In this document: one piece after another, positions 44,814 to 56,144 of the stretch
Position numbering within the stretch: position 1 is the first letter of the stretch
Layout of the letters: each line of letters starts with the position of its first letter
Assembly (NCBI GenBank): GCA_963920525.1
Contig: OY986435.1
Span: 226,331,293-226,395,292, forward strand
Length of the DNA: 64,000 nt
From: Dichetophora obliterata
Lineage: Eukaryota; Arthropoda; Insecta; Diptera; Sciomyzidae
Direction of reading: 5' to 3'
Made by a program: the position numbers and the translations under genes
The notes under the pieces: model-generated
Told to the model about the DNA's origin: nothing
What the model saw: only the letters and a program-made list of their open reading frames with translations
Database searches by the model: none

Positions 44814-47801
44814 TCTATATATATAAAAATGGATGTATGTATGTGGGTATGTGGGTATGTGGGTATGTGGGTGGGTATGTGGGTGGGTATGTGGCTATAT
44901 CACGTATAGACTCCAAAACCGCTGAACCGATCTTTATGAAATTTTCAGGGAAAATAAAGCCACATCTTGAGAGTGTTCCTGTGAGGTTTCGTAACGATTG
45001 GAGAAGGGGGCGTGGTACCTCCCATACAAGCCAAATTTGCTCCATCGATCACAAACAAAAAAAAAAGAAAAATATCTCACGGTTTCAATCGTAAAAAAAT
45101 AAGATTTGGGGATTTTGTTCAGATGGTTACTGTCGGTAACTGTACAAAAAATGGGCGTGGTCGTTATATAAATACGCCCACTTTTTCGAAATCATGGCAA
45201 TTCCGGAGTTCTGCACATTTTTACAGTGAAACTTGCTCTTTAGGTTCTCCAAGAGACGAACACAATTTATAAATGTTTTCACGCCCACTTTTAACGCCCA
45301 CAAATCAATATCTATATATATAAAGCAAAACGATGTGTGTCTGGCTGTGTGATGTCTATAGACTCCAAAACTACTAAACCGATTGACCTGAAATTTTGGC
45401 AGCCGATTTGTTTCAGGTACGAGATGGTTGAGGGGGAAAATGTGCCACACCCCCCTTTTACCGCCCCCAAATCAAAAAAATGTTATATTTCAGTCGGTTT
45501 GGGTCGTATAAGGCTAAAATTTTGTAATTTAGTATGTACAGTTACTGTCGACAACTGCACTAAAAATGGGTTTCCACGCCCCCTTTTACCGCCCACAAAT
45601 AAATGAAAATGGTTTATTTCAGACGGTTTTGGTCATATAAGACTTAAATTTGGTACTTTGGTTTGTGTAGTTACTGACAGTAACTGTACGAAAAATCAGT
45701 GAAAATGCTATATTTCAAGCAGTTTTGGCCGTATGAGACTAACATGTGATACCTAAGTTTGTATGGCTACTTTCGGCAACTGAACTAAAAAAAGGCGTCA
45801 TCGCTATATAGCCACACCCACACCCACTTTTTGAGAAATCATTAAAATTGACTACTGGGTCTATTGAGCTAAAATGTTGCTTTAGTTTGTACGGTTACTG
45901 TCAGCAACTGTACTAAAAATTGGTTTCACGCCCCCCTTTTACTGCCCACAAACCAATGAAAACGTTTTATTTCAACGATTTGTATCGTGTTGGACAAAAA
46001 TTTTGTAATTCAGTTCATATGGTTACTCTCGGCAAGTTCACTAAAAATAGGCCTGTCCCACTTTTGTTAAACTCACTTTTCAGGGAGCTAGCGTCGAGTG
46101 AAGTAAAGTGCGCCAAGCTTAACCTAAATTGAGCTGAAATTTGGGCAGTCGATTTGTTTCGATTACGAGATGGTTCAAGGGAAATATTTTCCCGCACCCC
46201 TTTTTACTGCTTGCAAAACAACAAAAATGCTATATTTCGCACGGTTTTGATCGTATTAGACTAAAATTTGGTTATTTAGTGCATATGGCTACTTTCGGCA
46301 GCTATACTGGAAATGGTGAATATATTTTGCATTTCTTGGCATTTTCGTATATGGCAGTAAGGTGGTCTGTGGCAGAACAATGTCTGAAGAGGAGAATGAG
46401 TGTTCCTGTGAGGTTTGGTAACGTTTGGACGAGGGGGCGTGGTACCTCCCCTACAAGCCAAATTTGCGCTATCGACCACAAACCAAATAAAGGATATATA
46501 TCAGACGGTTTCGATCGTAAAAACTAAGATTTAGTAATTTTGTTCAGATAGTTACTGTCAGTAACTGTACAAAAAATGGGCGTGGTCGCATTAAACATAC
46601 GCCCACTTTTTCGAAATAATGGCAATTCCGGAGTTCTACACATTTTTATAGTGAAACTTGCTGTGCAGGTGCTTCAAGAGGCAGTCACTATACATAAATG
46701 TTTTCACGCCCACTTTTACCGCCCACAAATCAATATCTGTATATATAAAAATGAATCGTGATTTGTTCGGATGCTTAAAACTTGAAAAGGACTGGACCAA
46801 ATTGGATACTTCCTTTTACTGGTTTGTTCGTAACTGCTAAGCAAAGGTTTAGGAAAAAAGTAATGCCACACCCCTTTTATCGCCCACAAATCAATAAAAA
46901 TGCTATATTTAAGACGGTTTTGGTCGTATTAAATTAAAATTTGGTAAATAAGTTCTTATGATGACGGGCATTAACTTAAATAAAAACGGGCGTTGTCACA
47001 TTTCATCTACGCCTACTTTTGGAAATATCACAATACTTCAAAACTATTGGTCCGATTGAGCTCAAAATTTTGTAAGTGGCTTTGCTTTGAGTACGAGATG
47101 GTTTAAGAAGAAATGCCACACCTTATTTTACCTCCCATAAATATAAAAACAATTTGTGTTATCGATTAGCTTTAGAGTTATGGGTTGCACAGCTTAGAAA
47201 TTCGGTATTCGACCACAATTTAGACGTACCGTTTCAGTGATAAAATTTTATGGGAGTTGGACAAGGAGGAGGAGCACCTCTCATACAACCCAAATTGGTG
47301 ATATCGAATAGCTTTGAAGTTATAGAAATTCAGCTTTGTAATTCAGTTTTTGACCTCAATTTACACATGCAGTTTCAATTAACCCAAATTAAAGATATCA
47401 AGCGACCTATAATCTTTGGGATTATAGGTCGCACAGTTTTTTAATTCAGTATTGGACCTGGAATTTTATGGGTGTATTGAAAAGGGGAGTGGCACCTCCC
47501 ATACAACCCAAATTTGTGTTACCGAATAGTTTTGGAGTTATATGTCGAACAGTTTTGGTATTCGGTATTCGACCTCCATGAACACATGCAGTTTAATTGA
47601 TTACGTTCTATGAGGGGTGATCAAGAGGGCGTGGCACTTCCTATACAACCCAAAATTGTTATATCGAATAGCTTTGTGGATATAGGTCGCACAGTCTCGG
47701 AATTCAGTATTTGACCTCAATTTAGACATGCTGTTTAACTGATAACATTTTATGGGCGTTTGACAAGGGAGAGTGGCAGCAACGCGCCGGGTTTCAGCTA
47801 G
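44814..47801 (+). mobile_element. Non-autonomous Helitron (about 3 kb)
   Basis: It starts TCTATATATATAAAAATGG after an A and ends GGGTTTCAGCTAG before a T, matching the canonical 5'-TC...CTAG-3' ends inserted between A and T. A GC-rich stretch (AACGCGCCGGG) lies just before the end. The inside is a chain of diverged repeats built on phrases such as GACTCCAAAACYRCT, CTAAAATTTGGT, GCCACACCCC and CGCCCACAAATC. There is no Rep/helicase ORF. Extra 5'-end-like motifs occur at 45311 (TCTATATATATAAAGC) and 46736 (TCTGTATATATAAAAATG), so it may be several Helitrons fused end to end or inserted into one another. Confidence 0.8.
44831..44892 (+). repeat. (GTATGTGG)n tract at the Helitron 5' end
   Basis: GTATGTGG and GGGTATGTGG repeat about seven times, right after the 5' TC terminus. 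The complementary strand gives Pro/Thr/Tyr repeats that are not a protein. Confidence 0.9.
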
Positions 47802-48611
47802 TATTTTATATAATAGAACTATTACAACAAAAACATGCAACAACAACAACAAAGCGTTGAACGAAACAAACAAGCTAACAACAGCAACGACCGCGGTAAT
47901 GTTTATGTGAGTATGAGGGTTACTTTTGTTGAGCATGAGCATGAGTATTTGAAAATTTTGTAAAATTGTTGTTGGTTTGTATTATCTTTTAAAAAATAGA
48001 ATAACAAAAAAGCACAACAAACCACAAGTTTTTGGTCGATGTCGATAGAGATTTATGTTGTTGTTGGTATGTTGTTGTTTTTGCATTTATTTGTGTTTGT
48101 TTTGCCATAAACGGTGCATGAAAAATAGAAAAGATGTACAAAAAAATAAACTTATTCTCGCACTGATCTGATCTGCTCGCATTTTCTCTGCATTGCTTAT
48201 TTACTGAGCAGGTTACTGCCAGCGCCTGCCTGCCTGAGTGATCGCATCCATTTACTCCGCCCGCCGACTAAGAGTTTTTTTTTCAAAAAAATTAATTAGA
48301 AACAAAATGGCGGCTACGCAAAGTTAAAATTAAATTTAAAAGAAAACCGCGAAGTCAGCCACTCCAAAATATATTTTTTTAATTATTTTTTAATTTTTCC
48401 AGAAAAACACGAAGTGATGTCACGAAAAAAAATGTTTTGTTAATTTAAGTACTTACGTAAAACAATAAAAAAAATATTTACTCAAATATCTCTAGCCGTT
48501 TTTTCACAATCCTTACTTACAAAACTCCTAAAATTTCGACAAAATAAGGTAAAAAGTCTCTTAAAAACTCAACTGACGGATGTTAAATGTTGGTAAACCA
48601 AGCCTCGTATT

Positions 48612-49286
48612 CAGCTCTATTCCAGAATCCGTCGCAATGAATTTCCGAACGTAAAGCTACGATACGAATACGACAAATTTGCTAATCCAAATTCCGAACG
48701 AAACTTCCCCTTTTCGAACTTACTTTCGGTAGTTCGAAAACAACTGGTTTAAACATCAGACAAATAAATAAAAAGAAAAATTTAAAAACTAAAGTGTTTT
48801 TGATCAACATTGTATTTTCAGCTATGATTTTTAATGGATTTCATTGCAATTACAATTTTCGCTCAATAAAAGGAAGATTTCTCACAAAGAGAATCTATGA
48901 CAATTCGTCGAAGAATATTGCGAGATTCCATCAGCACTTTGGAAATGGATTACGAAATGTAGGAAACGAACTAAATAAATTTCAACTAACATATTCACAG
49001 GTTTAAAAGAAAATATTTTACCTACATTAACCAAAAATTAATTACAAGTTTTATTTTACGACCTGATTCGATAAAAATTTAATTGATTTCTTTGTCATAA
49101 ACAAATCCATCGAGGCAAGGCTTTCGTGAAAAAATCCGAAAAACAGCTGCCAAAAGTTGACGCGTTCGGATTGTGGAATAGCAATGCTACGAATGTTCGA
49201 ATACGATTTAAAGATTCGAATTGCAGAATACGACTTTACAAATCCGAAAGAAAATTTACGCTTCGTCGGAATCTGGAATAGGGCTG
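48612..49286. mobile_element. 675-bp MITE, CAGCYCTATTCCAGA ends, ATT duplication
   Basis: The ends are CAGCTCTATTCCAGAATCCG and CAGCCCTATTCCAGATTCCG (reverse complement). ATT flanks both sides (48609-48611 and 49287-49289). Around 48890-48965 a + strand frame reads MTIRRRILRDSISTLEM, faintly like the start of HARBI1/PIF nucleases, but too short to claim. Confidence 0.78.
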
Positions 49287-49289
49287 ATT

Positions 49290-50530
49290 ATGTTCTGGCT
49301 TTGTTTGCGCTGCCATTTGCAAAACAGTAACAAAAGACAATGTCTGCGTACTCTACGATCGGTGAAAGACTGTATCGATTCAGATATGTGAAGCACTCAA
49401 TATTGAGAAATTTCAAATAAGTAAACATATTTCGTTAAATCCAACTATTTTACTAGTTATTGTAATCAAAATAAACAAAGAAGCAGTGCTTGCATTGAAG
49501 ACTCTAGCAAGAGGAAAAAGTGATAAGATCGGAAAATGGGTTTTTTACGAAAAATAGCTGCTCTGAGAAAAAAACAATGTATCGCGGGTGTATAGAGATT
49601 ATTCAAGCAGAAAAACAACTTCATAAAAATAATAAAGTATTTGTTTTTTCCGAGAATTTAAAAAAAATGCATTTTTTAACTTTAGGTGCTTAAAACTTTT
49701 TTAGGTTGTGACTTTATGGACAAATTTTGTGCTAGTAACTTGAAGGTCCTTTTTAAAAAGATATAAAGTTTGGAAATCGTTGTAGAGATATGTTACTTAT
49801 GGATGCAAACGTAATTACACTAATAATTTTTTCCCCTCCTACCTTGCGGTTGACGCACAGTTTTTCGAATGGCCTATCTGTAACTCAGGCTTGAGGGCAT
49901 TGAATGATTCGAAATTAAGGATTCAGGCTGTTGAGTGGCAATCTTACTTACATAAAAATTTCACACCGAAAGTCCGTGTGGAACTAAAGCTACACAAAAT
50001 TTGTATGGGAAATGAGCACTTTCGCTTGCATACATCGCGATTTCCCCGCTTTCTTTAAATTTTCATAACTCCTGAACACTCCGTTGAACACTTTTTGTAA
50101 ACGTTTCAGTGTGTTTTTTATAAAAGAAGTATATTTTTTAGCTAAAAATTTTGTTATTTTGGAATTTTTTGTGAAAAGCTTTGTGTGTGTTTTTAAATTT
50201 TAATATTCATAAGGTTATGTCTTTTTTCATAACAAAAAATAATATGCTTCTTGTGACTTTACATCGTATTTATTTTTATTTTTTGTGCTTCAAACCATCA
50301 CGATTGCCCCACTTTTTTTAAAATTACATAACTCCTGAATGAAGAGCTGCAGTCACCGAATAACACTTTTTGTAAACGTGTGCACATTAGTTTTTTAGTA
50401 CATCAAAAATATTTGTTCCATAATTTATGTTTTGTCTTTATATTTAAAAACAGTATTTTTATTTAAGCTAATTTTTTATTTTAAAATATTTTGGAAAATC
50501 TAGATATGTCTATGTCTTCAAATTTTTATA
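49290..50530. other. Non-coding gap
   Basis: No gene is recognised. The block 50190-50300 (CATAAGGTTATGTC... TTTACATCGTATTTATTTTT) recurs diverged directly right of the MITE nest (51520-51615), showing that the nest sits in a duplicated AT-rich repeat. Confidence 0.4.
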
Positions 50531-51067
50531 TTCATAAGCATGGGGGAATAATACAGGTAATCTCGTGGCTAATTGTGATCTCTCTGACAATACTACCAGA
50601 ATTGTCAAAATCAGTTATTTTTTAAAGAAAACAAAGATAACAGCGAAATATTAAATTACTCCAATTGGATATTTTCGTGTTGTGTTTAAAAACTTGAACA
50701 AAAGAGAAATACTTATTTTTTTTTTTAATTAAAAAGTGCGTGTTGTGCCAAAACATTTGGGTAAGGAAAATTTGCCGAGTTTTGGTGTTCCAGCTGACGC
50801 TAGGCTCGATGGAACATGGCATGCCATCCACCACCATACAAATTTAATAACAATCATATAAATTACTTCAACAGCTGCACAAAATTCTATTTTAATTGAT
50901 TGATCAATAAAAATTAAAGCAGCAAAATAGTTTCAGCCATGACAGATTCTTTTTATTTTTTCCTTTCTCATCGCATTCTCATCGGTTGCAGATTTTGTAT
51001 GAGCTGTGAGTTGCCTTTTGACAATTATGATAGTTCGCTCTCAGCCGTGCGACTACCTCTATTCTTC

Positions 51068-51505
51068 CATAGTAGAAGCATGGCAGAATTAGAGAAGGTA
51101 TATGCATTTTAGAGAGGGAGACTGCCGCAACTGTCAAAACGAAGTTGACAGCTCATACAAAATCTGAAAACGATGAGAATGCGACAAGAAAGCGAAAATA
51201 GGCAAGAATAGCAAAATGCTTGAGTTTGACAATTCTGGCTATGAGAAAGAGAGCGCAGTCTGAAATGCATATACCTTCTCTAATTCTGCCATGAGTAGAA
51301 GTAAACAAGGTTGTGTTAGGGCGGAGAGCCGGTGACTGAAACTGTCAAAAAGAAGTTGACAGCTCATACAAAATCTGCAACCGATGAGAATACGATAAGA
51401 AAGCAAAAATAGGCAAGAACAGCAAAATGGTTGAATTTAACAGTTATGGTCACTGAGAAAGAGATCACACTCAGCCCTAACACTACCTTGTCTAGTTCTA
51501 CTATG
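51068..51505. mobile_element. CATAG-end hAT MITE, middle of the nest
   Basis: A perfect 8-bp duplication TATTCTTC lies at 51060-51067 and 51506-51513. The ends are CATAGTAGAAG (continuing after the inner insertion as TAAACAAGGTTGTGTTAGGG) and CATAGTAGAACTAGACAAGG (reverse complement). Confidence 0.88.
51079..51293. mobile_element. CATGG-family hAT MITE, innermost (215 bp)
   Basis: A perfect 8-bp duplication AGTAGAAG lies at 51071-51078 and 51294-51301. The ends are perfect inverses over CATGGCAGAATTAGAGAAGG and beyond (TATATGC). It is the best uninterrupted reference copy in the window and nearly identical to the flanks of 20438-21076. Confidence 0.93.
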
Positions 51506-51779
51506 TATTCTTCTACCATGTTCATAAGTTTACGATGTTTTTTTATAACAAAAAAATAATAAGTTTCTCGTAACTTTACATCATATTTATTTTTATTTTT
51601 TTTTTGTGCGGTACTAAATTGTAACCTCCATCGCATCCAAATCGTATATTAATGGTTTGTTCTGAATGACATGCGTCTGTTATGCAATTCACCATAGTTA
51701 CTATGAAGTACACTAATGAATTTTGTCTATACAAAAACATTTTGCGCTGTTAACTGAATCATTGAAAGGAAAAATGGTT

Positions 51780-52600
51780 TAATCAATTATTGGCTGTGTT
51801 TTTTATAGACTCCGAAATAACTCGGCCGATTGAGCTGAAATAGATTTTTTACCCTTAGGTGGTTTAAGAAGAGAAACATTTGCCACACCCCCTTTTTATC
51901 GCCCACAAATCAATAACAATTCTATATTTCAGACGGGTTTTGTCGTACTATGTTAGACTAAAATTTTGTAAAAAAATTCGTATGGTGACTGTCGGCAACG
52001 GTGCTAATAATAGGCGTGGTCACGCTATAGGAACATCAACTTTTACTGCGAGCCATACACAATACAATCGAAACGTCAACTGAGTTGGTTGTTTCTCAAA
52101 TAAAAGCGTGTATGGCTTTGTCAATTGATCAATTTGGCAGTAGTCGAGTTGGTTGATGAAAATAAAGAGATTTTGATTTTTTTCAAGTTTCCTGGTAAGT
52201 CGTTCAACTCGATTGTGCTGTGTATGGTCAAATCGTTTGATTAGCTGTCAACATACATATCTTTAGCTGTCGTTTGTGAAGAAAATTTTACAATTGTTTC
52301 TAAATAAATAATATATATTTGACAGTTGAAAGAAAATATTTCAATTAAGTTTATACAGTGTATGGCCGAGAATCAATTCAATTGAAAGACTCAACTGACA
52401 ATTGGATTGTAATGTGTATGGCTCGCATAAGAGTAAAATCAAGTGTTTAGTTATCATATCTTTGACATTGATTTCGTTATTGTAGCATTTTTAATTTCTA
52501 AGATATAGCGCAAAATGTGTTTAAGTTGTATGGGAGCTGCCACGCCCGCTTGTCCGATTGCGCTAATATAAGCTAGTTTAAGACATTGTTTAATAATCTT
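51780..52600 (+). mobile_element. Helitron-family fragment interrupted by a MITE
   Basis: 51800-52046 contains GACTCCGAAATAACTCGGCC, GCCACACCCCC and CGCCCACAAATC in the order seen in the Helitron at 44814-47801. After the MITE the repeat seems to resume (52430-52580, ending ATATAAGCTAGTTTAAG). Ends are not clear. Confidence 0.6.
52047..52429. mobile_element. 383-bp MITE with TGCGAGCCATACACA ends
   Basis: Both ends read TGCGAGCCATACACA (inverse at right) and continue as inverted CAATCGAAAC/CAACTGA-type words. It interrupts a Helitron fragment. No clear target duplication. Internal CGATTGTGCTGTGTATGG near 52212 may be another end. Confidence 0.7.
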
Positions 52601-53159
52601 ATATTTGACGTCTTAATTTGATTTCGTTATTATAGAATTTTTCATTTGTAAGATATAGCTTAAACATCGAAAACTAATAGAAAAATCCACAAAATAATTT
52701 TCTCAATCTTGTCGCCATCTTTGCCGTGAACGGTCGCAAATTTCTTTGTGTGTACGTCTTACAGCGCAAATTTGTTTGTTTGTTTTTGTTTAAACTTTGG
52801 GGTAAACGTACAGCCTTTAATATTCAACGTTCAAATATAAAACATATAACATAATATCAGTTATGTGGCGAATATTGATAAAATTGTATAACTTTTTTTT
52901 CGCAGGTACAATTAGAACCTCTCACATGGCAGAATATCAAGCAAATTTAAATTTTTATTTTTGCGTAAAAAAATTAAAAACAAAAATAAAAAACAAAATA
53001 AATATTTTTTTTTTCTCAAAATTTTAACAGTCAAAATATTACTAAAATATTTTGTTTTTTATGGCAGAATACATACTCGTAATGGTAACTGAATAATTTT
53101 CACAGTAATTACGATTACAATTATAAAACGCCCGATTTTTATATCACTGAGGATGTAAC

Positions 53160-53342
53160 CATGGTATAAGGATAGAGGTAGCTGCAGCGCTGACTGTGCT
53201 CTCTTTCCATTCTGCCATGTCTGTCAAATTCAGCTGTGTGGCGAATGGAAACAAAAGAAAAGAAATAAAAAGTTTTGCTTCGTTTTGACGTTTCCGGCAG
53301 TATGATATCATCTGGTGCATCTACCTGTATTCTTCTACCATG
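53160..53342. mobile_element. CATGG-family hAT MITE (183 bp)
   Basis: The flanks GATGTAAC (53152-53159) and GATGTCAC (53343-53350) agree in seven of eight positions. The ends are CATGGTATAAGGATAGAGG and CATGGTAGAAGAATACAGG (reverse complement). It shares TCAGCGCTGCA-region words with the copy ending at 9026. Confidence 0.88.
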
Positions 53343-53354
53343 GATGTCACATTG

Positions 53355-53740
53355 GCCGTATTCAACGCAGACAACTGTTGTGAACTGTAATGGTAGCGCT
53401 ACCTTAGTTCACGATGTTTTTCTCTGAATGTGTTGCTACTCTACACGTCAGAAGTTAGATTCAATTTAATTATATTTAATTTTTATGTAAATTTAATTCG
53501 ATTTCAAAGGTTTCTCTCTTAAATTTGCTGCGTTCTTTCTGTGTTTATTAATTTAACAGCGTGAGTAGCAGCAACAGTTGCGTTCATGTAGCATAGAATT
53601 TGTTCGCTCGATTAAATGGCGTCCGCTGCCTGACCAGTTTTAGTTAGCGCTCCCAAAATTCGACCATTCAGCCAATTTTCACACAACAGTTGCCAACTGT
53701 TGTCTGCGCTGAATGCGGCCATTGATTTTAGGCGGCTCTG
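53355..53740. mobile_element. Probable MITE with GGCCGTATTCAACGCAGACA ends
   Basis: TTGGCCGTATTCAACGCAGAC near 53352 is matched inverted near 53707-53724 (GCGCTGAATGCGGCCA), with CAACTGTTGT beside both. No flanking duplication was settled. Borders are approximate. Confidence 0.55.
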
Positions 53741-53848
53741 AGCACAATGAGCGCAATTATAATTTTCGCAATGCAGTCGCTCATGCTAGGGTTACCATGC
53801 AACTATTTTTTTAAGAATACAAATGATATATTTTTAATTCAATATATT

Positions 53849-53997
53849 TGGGCCTATTCTATACAATCCGTTATGTAAAAATTCTGTTATTCTGTTATGA
53901 TTTCCCATACAAATTTTTGAGCTGTCAAAAAATCTGTATAGGAAATCATAACAGAATAACAGAATTTTTTCATAACATATTGTGCAGAATAGGCCCA
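53849..53997. mobile_element. 149-bp palindromic MITE, ATT duplication
   Basis: The ends are TGGGCCTATTCTATACAA and TGGGCCTATTCTGCACAA (reverse complement), continuing through TTCTGTTATTCTGTTATG on both arms. ATT flanks both sides (53846-53848 and 53998-54000). Confidence 0.85.
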
Positions 53998-54303
53998 ATT
54001 AACACTTCTTCTATCAAATATAATATCATACCATTATTTATAATATTACGATTTAAAATAATAGAAAACTTCTTCTTTCAATTTGACCTTAATGTAAAAA
54101 AAAAATTAAATTTATGAAATGAACAATTCGATTAAAGCGTTCAGTCAAAAATTTGTTTTTTGGAACCGGTAACTTGGAGAATATAATTTTAATTGTTTTT
54201 CTTGCCTCGGAAAGCTATCATAAGGCCAAAACATAATAGGCTCGAGCTGGCTGCAGCTAATGTCAAATTTTATACAACTACATAGAAATGATGTGTACAA
54301 CCC

Positions 54304-54785
54304 ATGATACAAAGAACTACAGATAAAGTATTGCGCATGTCCGCCATCTTTGCTGTGACGTGCAAGGTGCTCCTTGGTTAAAACGTAGTCACAATTTATT
54401 CATAGGGTATAAAGATTTTAAAATGCCTACATTTTCTTATGAAAACTTGTTTTAATGAAATGAAATAAATATTGTTATATAAAGCACATGTCCAAAATAA
54501 AGTAAATATATTTTTTAGTACTGTTTGTGAAAAAAAATTTGCATATTTTGTAGGGGTGCTTTTTCCCCTTTTTACCGATTTACACAAAAAGCGGCTACGT
54601 TGCTTGATGTGCTTGACAGAATTTTGACTGTTTGTTCGTTTTCATTTTGCTATCTTCGTTACTTTTCTACATTTTCTTTTGAATGTATTCATCAAGTGTC
54701 ACATTTGACGAGCACCAATGACGAGGTGCGCAGAAAATTTTGTTTGTTGCGCCGGGAATACTTTACCTGTAGCTCTTTGTATCAT
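54304..54785. mobile_element. 482-bp MITE with an 11-bp duplication (Mutator-like)
   Basis: The perfect 11-bp duplication GTGTACAACCC lies at 54293-54303 and 54786-54796. The ends are ATGATACAAAGAACTACAG and ATGATACAAAGAGCTACAG (reverse complement). The related sequence at 58470-58495 lacks the insertion, giving an empty-site comparison. An 11-bp duplication points to a Mutator-type element. Confidence 0.85.
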
Positions 54786-55028
54786 GTGTACAACCCATAA
54801 TTGCTCAAGCCAGCTTTTTCGTCAAGTTTCGTTAAAATAATCTGGCTGCAGCCAAAGCAATTAAAATCGAATATTCCGTAAGGAATCAGCTGTTTTTTCT
54901 TTCAAACGAATTTAAATGAAATTAACAACAACTTATTTTCGCGATTCATTCCTGTTATCACAAATTTGAGTGAACAAACCAAACAAAACTAATTAATATA
55001 CAAAATGGCGAATTTTTTTAATGACTTA

Positions 55029-55266
55029 GGGCCAGTCTTTCAGTACGAGTTTAAAGTTTAGTCAAATTAAACCTAGCTTTACTCACCAAAATTGGACGTT
55101 TAAATTTGGTTTAACTAGATATTTTAGCATTCGTTGAAGTTAAATTGACTTAAATTATCAAATGGTGTGTTTCTTTTTTGCCTAAACAAAGTTAAAACGT
55201 CCAATTTTGGTTAGTTAAGGTCTTCCAATTTGACTAGACTTTAAACTCGTACTGAAAAACTGGCCC
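55029..55266. mobile_element. 238-bp MITE, TTA duplication, PIF/Harbinger-like
   Basis: The ends are GGGCCAGTCTTTCAGTACG and GGGCCAGTTTTTCAGTACG (reverse complement), continuing AGTTTAAAGT and CAAAATTGGACGTTT inward. TTA flanks both sides (55026-55028 and 55267-55269). Confidence 0.88.
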
Positions 55267-56144
55267 TTAAAGACGAGCTCGATCATGTCATTTTGGTCAA
55301 ATTGAGTATTTGGTAGAACTTGAGCTAGCTTTTCGTTGATTTTTGACATTAGCTACAGCCAGCTCGAGCCTATTATGTTTGAGCCTTTAATCTCAAGATT
55401 TGAACAGTTCAAAATATACTGACGTTTGAGAAGTCAAAATTCTGATCACAGCTTTTGATTAATAATTCAAATTACCTCCACATTGCATTAAAAGCATTTT
55501 TAAAACCACAATATTATTAAACTCTATATGATTTTACACACTAGCTGTCAGTTATAAGATATTTTTATAACTTCTAAAAGATTTCATTTATAAAGTATTT
55601 AATAAAAATGTGGTAACCCTGTATACATTAATGAGCTATATTATGACTTTCGTAAAGCAGACTCTCATACTTTTCTTTTTTCTTTTTTCTTTTAGAGCTT
55701 CGCTATTTTTAACTACTACTTTTATTTATTAATAAAGGTCAATTTTAAACTATAATTCAAAATTTTAAAAAATTTACCAAAAATACTTTTATTCAATTTC
55801 ATATACATAAAATTTTATCAATTTTTTTTAATTTTGTGTACATAAAATTTAATAAAAGATAGTTTTTAGCAATTTTTTATGCAGCAATACATTGCATTTA
55901 AAAATCATTCAATATGATTGATAAACTAATTTAATATAGCAGTTGTGTTTGCTTTTAACTATTTTCTTTATTTAGCTTAAAAAAATGGGTAGCTCTTTTT
56001 AGCTATTTTTGTTAGCAATTTTAGCTACAGGCTCAACATTTTTCTGGCAACACTGATCACGATACAAATTTCACTTTTTCTTACGGTCTTTCTCATTCTC
56101 TTCGTGTATGCATGTCCTTTGTTCCTTTAACCCCCTAATTCATC

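Larger units (their letters stand above)
44370..48560. mobile_element. Long-TIR DNA element with TTAA duplication, split by a Helitron
   Basis: TTAA flanks both sides (44366-44369 and 48561-48564). The ends align as GGGGCATTTTACC and, reverse-complemented, GAGACTTTTTACC. The inverted similarity continues for more than 150 bp, including GAGATATTTGAGTAAATATT and TTATTGTTTTACGTAAGTA on both sides. Without the Helitron it would be about 1.2 kb. TTAA duplications occur in piggyBac and Kolobok; no transposase is visible. Confidence 0.78.
50539..51520. mobile_element. CATGG-family hAT MITE, outermost of a three-deep nest
   Basis: A perfect 8-bp duplication TTCATAAG lies at 50531-50538 and 51521-51528. 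The ends are CATGGGGGAATAATACAGG and CATGGTAGAAGAATA (reverse complement; interrupted after these bases by the next element). Within it, further CATGACAG and CTATTCTTC words near 50938-51067 suggest an additional decayed copy. Confidence 0.87.
54223..55387. mobile_element. DNA element with CATAATAGGCTCGAGCTGGCTG ends (partly), TA duplication
   Basis: The ends are AGGCCAAAACATAATAGG and AAGGCTCAAACATAATAGG (reverse complement), both continuing CTCGAGCTGGCTG. TA flanks both sides. It contains two later MITEs (54304-54785 and 55029-55266). Part of it (near GCAATTATGG... GCTGGCTT) is repeated at 58455-58552. Confidence 0.75.

Noticed and set aside
44831..44892. Possible CRISPR-like array (regular GTATGTGG units)
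   Set aside because: Units are contiguous without unique spacers; it is a microsatellite at a Helitron end.
48890..48970. HARBI1-like nuclease start (RRRILRD...) in the MITE at 48612-49286
   Set aside because: Only about 15 residues resemble the family and stops follow; not enough to call.
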